Position numbers and translations under genes: made by a program. Source: Closterium sp. Naga37s-1 (lineage: Eukaryota > Streptophyta > Zygnematophyceae > Desmidiales > Closteriaceae). From it: a stretch of DNA of 64,000 bases. The notes below the pieces were generated by a model that saw only the letters and a program-made list of their open reading frames with translations, searched no databases and was not told the DNA's origin. Of this stretch, positions 12,364-21,600 are shown piece after piece. The DNA lies in the NCBI GenBank assembly GCA_947471745.1, contig CANJKZ010000430.1:453501-517500 (forward strand). Reading direction: 5' to 3'. Position 1 is the stretch's first letter. Each line of letters starts with the position of its first letter.

Positions 12364-12498
12364 TGTCAGAACATTATATAGCTTATGCTGTTGTGTAGGC
12401 TATAGTGGGGTATTCCATAGGGGGTACAACCCAATCAGGGTTTCCTATATGTACTCACTTCATTCATAGTTCAACTATCCTCGTTCTTTATTTTCACA
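12364..12498 (+). repeat. Inner copia 3' LTR
   Basis: This copy is identical by eye to 5098-5232. It follows CCTATGGGGGTG and is followed by the CCGCG target duplication. Confidence 0.9.
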
Positions 12499-12529
12499 CC
12501 GCGCTCGCCTGCACCGCCGTGCCTTCCCT

Positions 12530-13941
12530 GCGTCGAGGGGCGGCAGCGCGCCGCTCCTCACTCCTCCGAGTTTCCTCCGACCACTGCTCCTCTGCAGACT
12601 CTCCATATGGACGTGTGGGGCCCGGCCCCCGTCGGTGGAACGGACCAGGAGCGCTACTTCCTGCTGGTGGTTGACGACTACACACGCTACACCACTGTCT
12701 TCCCCGTGCGGCGCAAGGCGGACGTCAGCGGTGTTTTGATCCTCTGGATCCGTGCTACTCGTCACCAGCTACGCGACAGGTTTCGGCAGGACTTGCCAGT
12801 CTTGCGTCTGCACTCTGACAAGGGTGGTGAGTTCTCTTCTGGCCTCCTTGAGGAGTTCTGTCGAGACGAGGGCATCCGCCAGACGTTCACGCTTTCGGCC
12901 TCTCCTCAGCAAAATGGGATTGCTGAGCGTCGCATTGGCTTGATCATGGAGGTTGCTCGTACCTCCATGATCCATGCAGCTGCTCCCCATTTTCTGTGGC
13001 CGTTTGCGGTCCGATACACCGCGCATCAGCTCAACCTCTGGCCCCGTGTCTCTGAGCCAGAGACCTCGCCCACACTCCGGTGGACGGGGAAGGTTGGCGA
13101 TGCGTCGGTGTTTCGGGTCTGGGGCGCGCTCTCCCTTGTTCGCGATGCTAAAGCGAACAAGCTCTCCCCTCACACTCTCCGCTGCGTCTTCCTTGGCTTC
13201 CCCACCGACGCTCCACCGTGGCAGTTTTACCACCCTCGCGAGCGTCGTGTGTTCTCCTCCCAGGACGTCACCTTAAATGAGTCGGTCTGTTTCTACAGGC
13301 TCCACCCGCACGCGTCCCACCCGGTCCCCCTCGCGCCTCTCTTCCTGGTACCAGTTCCCCCCCCGGTAGACCCCCTCCCCCCACAGGGTCCTGCTCCCTC
13401 AGGTGTGTCTCAGGTAGACCCACCCCCCTTGGTTGAGCCTCTGGAGATCTCTTCTGACTCCTCTGGCCCAGCTGAGGGGGGTGACCCCGCCGCTGACGAC
13501 ACGGCGGCCACTCGCCGCTCTCCTCGCTTGGAGATCCCCCCTGGTTTTCCGCCTCGGCCGTCTTCGCCGCCTCCGCAGCCTGCTGCTGTGGACTCTGGAG
13601 CTGAGACTGCTGGTGCTGAGCCTGGGGGTGCTGAGACAGAGGGTGAGGGTTCTGGGGGTGCTGCGATTGGGGGTGCTGACTCTGGGGGTACTGCGAGTCC
13701 TAGTGGCGGTGGAGTTGCGGGTGACCCTGCTGGAGGTCCTGGAGCTGGACAGCCACCGCAGCCTGATCTACTTGAGACGCTCTCGCTGCAGGCGATTCGT
13801 GTGTGGATCGTTCGGCGAGGCAGTCCTGGTGGTCGAGGGTACGGTCCTGCTGGTGCTGGAGCTGCTAGTCCTGAAGGTACTGCTGGTGCTGGAGGTGCTG
13901 GGGGTACTGCTGGAGGTACTGGAGGTGATGATGGTGCTTGA
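12530..13941 (+). pseudogene. Outer copia integrase region
   Basis: The integrase core of the outer element resumes just after the inner insertion. MDVWGP, HSDKGGEFSS and QQNGIAERRIG are recognisable, then the chromodomain-side spacer turns into Gly/Ala-rich sequence. It is closely related to the inner element's integrase. The element as a whole is broken. Confidence 0.85.
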
Positions 13942-14480
13942 GGTACTGGAGCTGCTAGAGCTGGAGGTCCTGCTAGTGCTGGAGGTGCTGCTGGAGGTGC
14001 TGGAGGTGCTGGAGCTGCTCGTCCTGCTGGTACTGGAGTTGCTGGAGGTGCTGGAGCTGCTGGTGCTGGAGGTACTAGAGGTGCTAGTGCTTGAGGTGCT
14101 GGAGCTACCACTGCTGGAGGTGGTGCAAGTGCTGGAGGTACTGGAGCTGGAGGTGCTGGAGGTGCTGGAGGTGCTGGCGCTGCTAGTCCTGCTGGTACTG
14201 GAGGTGCTGGAGGTGCTGGAGCTGCTGGTGCTGGAGGTACTAGAGCTGCTAGTGCTGGAGGTGCTAGAGCTACCATTGCTGGAGGTGCTGCTGGTGCTGG
14301 AGGTACTGGAGCTGCTAGTGCTGGAGGTGCTACTGGTGCTGGAGGTGCTGCTGGAGGTGCTGGAGGTGCTGGAGCTGCTAGTTCTGCTAGTACTGGAGGT
14401 GCTGGAGGTGCTGCTGGTGCTGGAGGTGCTGGAGCTACTGGTGCTGGAGGTACTGCTGGTACTGGAGGTGCTGGACCTGC
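13850..14480. repeat. GGTGCTGGA-type array in the outer copia spacer
   Basis: About 630 bases of imperfect GGTGCTGGAGGTACTGGAG units encode Gly-Ala-rich sequence between integrase and reverse transcriptase. The low complexity keeps several frames open on both strands. Confidence 0.8.
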
Positions 14481-14900
14481 TGGTGCGCTTCGCCACCTTC
14501 TCGGTCTTCCGCCAGCTCCTATTGAGTTCCCAGTCGCTGGTACTACTCCTCCGTTACTGTTCCCACAGCTACTGCCTCACTCCCCACTGCCTGCTCCTGC
14601 TCCTTACACTGCTGTGACAGAGTCCCTGACTGAGCGTCGAGAGCCCGAGACTCGTGCTTCCACTCCTGAGCGTCGAGAGCCTGAGAATAGAGCTTCCGTT
14701 CCTGCTCGTGTTCGTCGTGTGCGTCGTCCTCGTGCTCCGGCTGTCCCAGGCACTCACGATATGACACTCAGCCTTCCTTTGTTCCACAGCGTGTTGTCCT
14801 GCCGTCACCTCATGCGTCTTCTCTTCCGCACATTCCTGACCCTCCTTCTGACATTGCTCGTGCTTCCAGTCCGTCTGTCACTCGCTTTCTTGCTACAGTT

Positions 14901-16514
14901 GTGACGGACCCTACGTTCTCGTCTCCTGCTGCGTCTGCCTTCGTCGCTGAGCTTGTTGACTTTGCTGCTGTGTACCGCCTAGACTACCTTGCGAGTCTTG
15001 TTTCTGACCCTGACCTTGCCTGTCCTCCGTCCGTCGGGGGTGAGGTTGCCCTCGGCTGTGACGTTCTTGAGGACAGACAGGAGGAGCTGGAGTGTCTTGC
15101 GGCCGCTGTACCTCATCTCGCGACCATGCTGCTTGCCCCTGAGGGAGACCCGGATGCACTTGACATCCCCACCCCGCGTTCTTACAGAGAGGCGATCTCG
15201 GGTGAGTACTCCTCTCAGTGGCAGACAACCATGGACGCAGAGATGGCTTCCTGGAAGTCCACAGGCACCTACGTCGACGAGGTTCCCCCACCTGGGGCGA
15301 ACATCGTCAGTGGCATGTGGATTTTCAGGGTGAAGCGGCCGCCGGGTTCTCCGCCTGCCTTCAAGGCACGTTACGTTGCTCGAGGCTTCAGTCAGCGTGA
15401 GAGGGTCGACTTCTTTCAGACCTTCTCCCCCACCCCAAAGATGACCACTCTTCGGGTGTTGCTACACGTTGCAGCTCAGCGTGACTACGAGCTACACTCC
15501 CTCGACTTCTCGACAGCTTTCTTGCAGGGTAGCCTTCACGAGGCCATCTGGCTGCGCCGTCCACCTAGCTTCACTGGGTCGTTTCCTGAGGGTACCCAGT
15601 GGAGCCTACGGCGACCAGTGTACGGCCTGCGTCAGGCACCTCGCGAGTGGCACGACACACTGAGGACGACACTTGCAGCTCTTGGGTTTGCTCCTTCGAC
15701 TGCTGACCCGTCGCTCTTTCTGCGCACCGACACTACCCTGCCGCCGTTCTACGTTCTCGTGTACGCCGACGACTTGGTTTTTGCTACTGCTGACATGGAG
15801 GCGCTGGCCCTAGTGAAGGCGGAGCTGCAGGAGAGATACACCTGCACTGACCTGGGTGAGCTGCGGAGCTATCTTGGCTTGCAGATCACTCGGGACAGAA
15901 CATGGCGCACCATCACCCTGACTGAGTCACACATGGTGCACCAGGTCCTTCAGCGCTTCGGCTTCCAGTTCTCGTCGCCACAGCCCTCTCCTCTGTCTAC
16001 CGGCCACTCGCTCTCAGCTCCACCTTCGGCCGAGTCCGTAGAGCCGAGTGGTCCGTACCCAGAGCTTGTGGGTTGCCTCATGTATCTGATGACGTGCACA
16101 CAACCTGACCTCGCGTACCCTATCAGCCTTCTGGCTCGCTACGTGGCTCCCGGTAGACACCGAAATGTGCATTAGGATGCTGCGAAGAGGGTACTGCGTT
16201 ACTTGTGCAGTACATCGGGCATGGGGCTCGTGCTTGGAGGACGGGGTTCAGTGGTACTCACAGGACACTCCGACAACAAGGCAATGCTTGCCTTGTGTCG
16301 CGAGCAGATACTGGAGCACAGAACGAAGCACATTGCTCTTCGCTACTTCCTTGCGCGTGAGCTGCAGCAGCGTGGTCAGCTGCACCTTGCTTACGTGGCC
16401 TCTCGGGCCAACACTACTGATGTCTTCACCAAGGCCCTTGGGTCTGGTGATCATCAGCGCTTCTGCACTGCTCTTGGGCTTGTGCCCACTCTGCCTCACC
16501 TACTGGTTGCTTGA
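14901..16514 (+). pseudogene. Outer copia reverse transcriptase and RNase H
   Basis: The stretch encodes copia RT (SGMWIFRVKRPPGSP, KARYVARGFSQ, VYADDLVFA) and, in a separate piece from about 16203, RNase H ending in LRYFLARELQQRGQL. The YADD form replaces the YVDD of the inner copy. This part is a fossil, like the rest of the element. Confidence 0.85.
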
Positions 16515-16762
16515 CTTGCTTTTGTTGTACACTGATATATATATCTTTATACCTGCTTGTTTACTCTTGCTAGGTTGTGATCAGTGTACTGCCTTGCTAT
16601 TATAACTCTGCATGTGAACTGGCCTTGTGGCCACTTGCTTGTGCTCAGATTGTGTGGTGTCCTTGAGATCCACCCTGAGCTGTGCTTTGCTTTGTTCTCT
16701 TGCTTGACTGGTCTTGTGACCGTTTGTTGTGTTTGCTATCTCCCACTTAGCCTATGGGGGTG

Positions 16763-16892
16763 TGTCAAACTATATGTTTGTGTTCTCTCTAGACTATAGT
16801 GGGTTAGCCTACAAGGGGTACAACACTTTAGGGTTAGTACTTGTACCCAACTCATTCATAGTTCATTCATTCCTGCACAGTTGATTCTGACA
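16763..16892 (+). repeat. Outer copia 3' LTR
   Basis: This 130-base repeat matches 2986-3117 apart from a few differences. It is preceded by the CCTATGGGGGTG polypurine tract. Confidence 0.85.
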
Positions 16893-17302
16893 CAGTGTTG
16901 CCGATCCACTGGTACTGTCTCCAGCCTTGGTCGGGCAGTGTGGGCGGTCTATAAGAGTGGCGGCCAGGGAGTGGGAGCCAGGGAGTGGCGGCCAGGGAGT
17001 GGCGTCCAGGGAGTGGCGGTACGGGAGATTACGCGCCGCTGTTAGCGCGCAACCGGGGAGTGCAGTTCACCCCTTTGATTGTTGAGACATGGGGATGCCT
17101 AGGTGGACGTTTTCGGCGTTGGCTGCGGCAGCTGCGGGACGCACATTTTGGACTTGCCGTTTCGAGGGGGGCGTGTCGGGAGGATGATCAGTCATTTTCC
17201 TATTATCTCATGGGATCCTTGAAGGCTATGATTGGGGTGGCCTTGCAGCGTGCCCAAGCTCGAGTCATCCTGCTTCGCGCTGCATCGTCTATGGGCGTGT
17301 AG
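16893..17302 (+). pseudogene. LINE restriction-like endonuclease, C-terminal piece
   Basis: From about 17030 the translation reads RNRGVQFTPLIVETWGCLGG, the conserved F-x-P-L-V-V-E-T-x-G core of LINE restriction-like endonucleases. It then gives a helical tail (SLKAMIGVALQRAQARVILLRA) ending at a stop. The first 60-70 bases contain imperfect copies of GAGTGGCGGCCAGG, so this stretch between the insertion point and the motif has expanded. Confidence 0.65.
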
Positions 17303-17426
17303 GGCAGTTGGGCACCAGATGTCGATCTGGTGGACAGGGAGAGGGAGGACACTGAGGAGTTGGGGGGGGGGGGGGCACTGTGGGTGGACGCTCAGTATTT
17401 GGTGTCCACTCCGGTTTGAGGGGCGT

Positions 17427-17427
<1 letters not shown>

Positions 17428-17465
<38 letters not shown>
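17428..17465. repeat. Homopolymer run of 38 G
   Basis: An uninterrupted G run lies in the 3' untranslated part of the LINE, just downstream of a shorter G run near 17361. Its true length is likely to be uncertain in any assembly. It could form a G-quadruplex. Confidence 0.9.
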
Positions 17466-17466
<1 letters not shown>

Positions 17467-17714
17467 GGGTTTAGGTGAAGGGGGCTTTTAGATAGGGTGT
17501 CTTCTTGGGGTGTCATCTGTGTTGTGCTTTTGGGTCTCTCTTGGCTTTACTTTCCCTATTCCTTTCCTTTCCCATTTCCTTTCCTTTTCTTCTCTTTCTC
17601 TTTTTTCTCTTCCCGTCTCCATTTACCTTTTCTGCGAGTATGTTTTGCTTGTGGTTTCCTTTTGTGGACCCTTATATTTTGTCCTTATGTTGGTTAAAAA
17701 AAGGAAAAAGAAAA

Positions 17715-17888
17715 TCGGTAGTACCCGTTTTTGGTTTCATCCGGAAAGATGAGTGGTACAGTGAAATCAAAAGGAAAGGTTTTTTATATTTATGTCTTGA
17801 ACCCGTTATTGAGTGGTTTGTAGCAACAACCATAATTCGGCCGTAGCATTTGCAAAGTCATTTTCTTTGTTACTTTGGTAAGCTTTCC
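17715..17888 (+). repeat. LINE 3' tail, second copy
   Basis: This matches 370-541 almost base for base. It ends the LINE before the candidate target duplication CAGGTCA, and an A-rich stretch (17695-17714) precedes it. Confidence 0.75.
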
Positions 17889-17895
17889 CAGGTCA

Positions 17896-18698
17896 CAAGA
17901 CGTTCATAATGTTTCATGAGTAATCTTATATCGGGCTCATTGCAAGTGTGCTCTGTTTGGCTCACAGAGAATATCCATTTGACACCCGCAGACCCAGAAT
18001 GTTTGGCGAGGCGACCATGCGATGACCCACGGTCCCACCGCTGCCTAACCAAACCACCCTGCCACCGTCACCCAGCCACTCGGTGGGCTTCCCGCCAACG
18101 CGGTACTGACCCGGCCACGCCACTCCACTCTGCATTGCGGCGCCAAAATTCCGCCAGCCCTCCCCCGCTGGAGCGTTCCCCTTTCCCCGCACTCTTACCG
18201 CGCATATAGTAGAGCGGAAAGCTGATGAGGGTGGGGTGGGGGGAAAAATAGGTGGGAGGGCAGCGCTCCAGTCGCGCAACGGTTGCACTGCAGTTGTTTC
18301 GTTGCCATTGTTGGTCGTTGAGATCCCTTCCCATACCATACCGATCCCACATTTCACTTTCCGCTCCTCCTCACCTTGCTCACCAACGAAACGGGGTGTC
18401 ATTGTTGCAGCTGCTTCACTTCTCTCACATCCCGCCAGTCGCCTTTTCGGAAGCGCATCTTTTTCGCTTTTCCGTTTATCTGTCGTAGTCACTCAAGTCA
18501 CACTCCGGCCTTGCATCCCGATCCAGTTGATCTATTAGCGCACTAGCTTGTTCGAGCGTTTGTTCCTATTTTTTTACCTTCCAGCAGGTAAAACCTTCCA
18601 GCAGCCTATTTTTTTAGCTTGGCATCTTTTGATCTCGAATCTCGCCAGCACCCACACGGGCAAACCTTCGCACGCGAAGTCGTGACATACCTTGCGCA
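17896..18698. other. Upstream region of the GOLD-domain gene
   Basis: This unique-looking sequence runs between the LINE and the first ATG at 18699. I see no gene and no clear TATA box. The direct repeat CCAGCAG near 18582 and 18598 is minor. The promoter and 5' UTR of the next gene should lie here. Confidence 0.4.
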
Positions 18699-21600
18699 AT
18701 GGCCTCTACCAAGGGGCTCGTCCCGATCACGCGAAGTTTCCTCGCCGCGTTCTACGCGAAGCACCCGTTCGATCCTCTGCACGACGACGTGGAGAAGCTC
18801 TTCGCGCGCCTCACGGAGCTCAGCGAGGGAATCGATGCCAAGCGCGTCGCCACAGAAGGTTCGCTACGGCCTCTTCCCACCTCGCTTAGCTTTTCTCACT
18901 CTTCCCAATTTCCACTCCGTAGGATCTGTCCGTTCGTAGATTCATTTGCATCTGGTGGTGATCCTCGGCATGCTTCGATGGTGGATTTTTTTCCTCGTTC
19001 CGGTTCTTTTCCTGCTAGCAATGTTCTTGGTTCGGAAAAGACGCTGCGATCAGATAAAGTTAACTCAATGCTGATAAGGGGTAGTAGGACCTAGTGCAAA
19101 AGGAGCAAGGTAAATGTGAGTTTGAAATCATGCAGTTTCCACCATTCTCACAATATAGTATTGTCAGTGGTATATTATATTTTTTTCATAAAAGTCGACC
19201 CGCTTTATCTTCAAGAAAAGGCATCTTTGGGCTCTTCAAATAGTTTTCCATGAGTTTCGCGCATCAAAATTGGAGGGCAGCGTGAATCTTATCCAATGCG
19301 AGCAGCTGCGATGCAGATCTGGCAAATATATGTTCTGGTGCATGTTATCGTTCTGGCGTGTACAACATGGACCCCGGACATCGAATTTATCCTCGTTCTT
19401 TCGCTTATGCTTATGCGTATGCTTCTGCGTTTGGGACGCGACTGCTTGCATGCACGTCCGTTAATGTTCGGGATCTCCTCTGTGCGTGCGTGCGTGTCGA
19501 TGGGCGTATGATTGTGCTCCACAGGCGAAGAGAAGGGACTGTTAGCCTCGTTATTGCTCGAGGCGCCGCACAAGCTGGACGAAAACTTCTGGAAGAATCG
19601 CGAGCAGATCGAGGAGATTCTGTTTCTTCTAGATGATGCTCAACTGCCTGCTGCGGTAAGCACTGCGCTACTATCCTGTCCTCCGCCTCTTAGAAAGAAA
19701 CCTCGTTCGCGGTGATGTCAAAGATCGTCGTAACCCTATTCGTTCCGTCGCGCATCGTCGTGCGGGATCCTATTGTCACTTGTTTCCTCTCGTTTCTGTC
19801 CGCCATCCTGAACCCGCGTACGATGTAACCCCACCCCCCGCCCTCCCCCTCCCCTTTTTCTTTTCCGTAACCTTTCCTTTGTTGGTGACTACTTCCTCAT
19901 CCGTGCGCTCGTGCGCGTGTTTGTTAATTTCTCGCGCGCACACACGTTTGCCACCCACCCACCCTACCCCTCCCCTTCCCCGCCCTCCCCTCCCCCGCCC
20001 TCTTCTCCCCCTCCCTCCCATCCCCTCCCCTCCCCTCCCCTCCCCTCCCCTCCCCTCCCCTCCCCTCCCCTCCCCTCCCCTCCCCTCCCCTACCCTCCCC
20101 TCCTCTCCCCTTCCCCTCCCTTCATGTGCACGAAACGCCAGGTTAAGGCGGGCGAATCGCCGGCGGGGAAAGCAGCAGCGGAGGCAGTTGGGAAGTGGAA
20201 GGAAGAGCTGCAGGCGACGGTGGGCTTGATTGAGAAGTTTCAAGAAGTCACCAGCGAACGCATCACCAGCATGGGTACGTTATCCTCGTTATCGAAGTGG
20301 GTGTGATTGCTCGCCACAAGCACAGTGTGATATTGCTTGTTTTAAGACAATATACAGCATAGATGTACCTGTGATCCCACCCTTACCTCGACTGCACCTG
20401 CACGACTCGCTCTTCCCCAGGCAGTCCCCCCTCGGCCTCTCTTGCGCCGCTCTCCCCCCTCTCTCTTTCCGATTCCTTTTCCCTTTTCCCCGTTCTTCCC
20501 CGGTCCCCTTTTCCCCGTTCTTCCCCGGTCCCCTTGTCCCCTTCCACCCCCCATCCCCGCCCCTCCGCGCCCCGCCCCGCCACGCGCGGCGCAGTGTTCA
20601 CGTACATGCCGCAGGACTTCCGCGGCACGCTGCTGAAGCAGCAGAAGGAGCGGTCGGAGGCGCGGCGCAAGCAGGAGGTGGCGAACCTCGTCACCAACGG
20701 CGGCACCATCAAGCAGAAATACGCGCTGCTCTGGCAGCAGCAGATGGACAGGTGCGCGCTGCGCGTGGTTGTGTGTGGGGGGTGTGTGTGTGCGCGCGCG
20801 CGCGCGTGTGTTGCGCAGTGCGGGGTGGTGTAACGGGGGGGACGGGCGCGGAGTATCGGGGGAAAAGGGAGGGGAAGGGGAGGGAGGGAGGAATCTTGAA
20901 GATGCGTGGGGAAACAACGCATTGCAGCACACAAGTAGCCCACAGATTGCAACTTGTGATCGCACATAAAGATCTCTCTCCTCTCGCATCGTCAGCTCTT
21001 CCTTTCCTCTTCGCCGTCTCCCTCCTTCCTTCTTCTTGCACCCCTCCCAATGTTGTTCCTACCGCTTCCCTCTCTCCTTCAAGCTTTTCCTCTTACTTGC
21101 TCAACCAGTCACTCTTCCTGCCCCCCACTCCCTGCCCACTTCCGCTTCCCACAATGCCAATCCCTGTCTCTGTCACTCATCTTCTCTCTCCCCCTCCTCC
21201 CTCCCTCTCTTCCTCTCTCCTCCCCTCCTCCCTCCGGTGCATGGGCACCAGGCGGCACACGCTGGCGTCGCTGGGAGCAGCAACGGGCATTTACCGCACG
21301 CTTGTCACCTACCTAGTTGGCGTGCCACAGGTCAGGTCCTTCTCTCTCACTAGGTGACTCTTGAGTTGACTCAAACGTCACACGGGCGTCGCTGGGAGCA
21401 GCGACGGGCATCTACCAAACTCTTGTCACCTACCTAGTTGGTGTGCCACAGGTCAGCTCAACCTTCTCTCTCACTCCCTCTCCTCTCTACTCCACGCTGC
21501 CGCAGGCCATTCCTATCCTCGCTTCTCCTCCGCTCCCTCTCTGCCCCTTATCGTTCCTCTCCGCTCCGCCCCTTTCTCTCTCTCCCTCTCTGTCTCCAGC

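Larger units (their letters stand above)
5098..12498 (+). mobile_element. Inner Ty1/copia retrotransposon, looks whole and very young
   Basis: This element inserted into the outer copia. The two 135-base LTRs (5098-5232 and 12364-12498) are identical by eye. The target duplication CCGCG is perfect at 5093-5097 and 12499-12503. The primer site TGGAATCAGAGCAGGTCC starts at 5233, and a GGGGGTG polypurine tract precedes the right LTR. A GC-rich repeated leader (about 5330-6130) leads into one long gag-pol frame with all expected copia domains in copia order. I see no break in it. Identical LTRs imply a recent insertion. Confidence 0.93.
2986..16892 (+). mobile_element. Outer Ty1/copia retrotransposon, broken, with a second copia inside
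   Basis: The LTRs are at 2986-3117 and 16763-16892. The right flank starts CAGTG and the left flank carries a near match, a probable 5-base target duplication. A primer site TGGTATTCAGAGCAGG (initiator tRNA-Met type) follows the left LTR, and a GGGGGTG polypurine tract precedes the right one. Parts in order are a GC-rich repeated leader, a shortened gag-like region near 4148-4516, a retroviral-type protease (LDSGAS) and gag-pre-integrase near 4526-5097, the inner copia insertion, the integrase core from about 12530, a GC-rich spacer, reverse transcriptase (14901-16175) and RNase H (16203-16514). The reading frame is broken, with at least four breaks, and the LTRs differ at a handful of positions. 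It is an older fossil than its insert. Confidence 0.9.
549..17888 (+). mobile_element. LINE with restriction-like endonuclease, 5'-truncated and twice interrupted
   Basis: This non-LTR retrotransposon begins inside the reverse transcriptase palm and ends with the conserved 3' tail. A candidate 7-base target duplication, CAGGTCA, lies at 542-548 and 17889-17895. Its own sequence is in three blocks: 549-854 (RT with YADD), 2011-2985 (thumb, zinc-binding and start of the nuclease) and 16893-17888 (rest of the nuclease and 3' UTR). The gaps are a small LTR element and a nested pair of copia elements. The reading phase continues across the first insertion site once the element and one target copy are ignored, so the host LINE was still open when hit. 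The nuclease at the C-terminus (CxC...HxxxC...HD followed by a PD-ExK-like RVDV and PLIVETWG) places it near R2, NeSL or Hero-type LINEs rather than L1 (family inference). Confidence 0.7.

Noticed and set aside
21379-21452. The second copy of GOLD-gene exon 5 as a mutually exclusive exon
   Set aside because: It has a good donor but I find no acceptor at its left edge. The palindrome abuts it instead.
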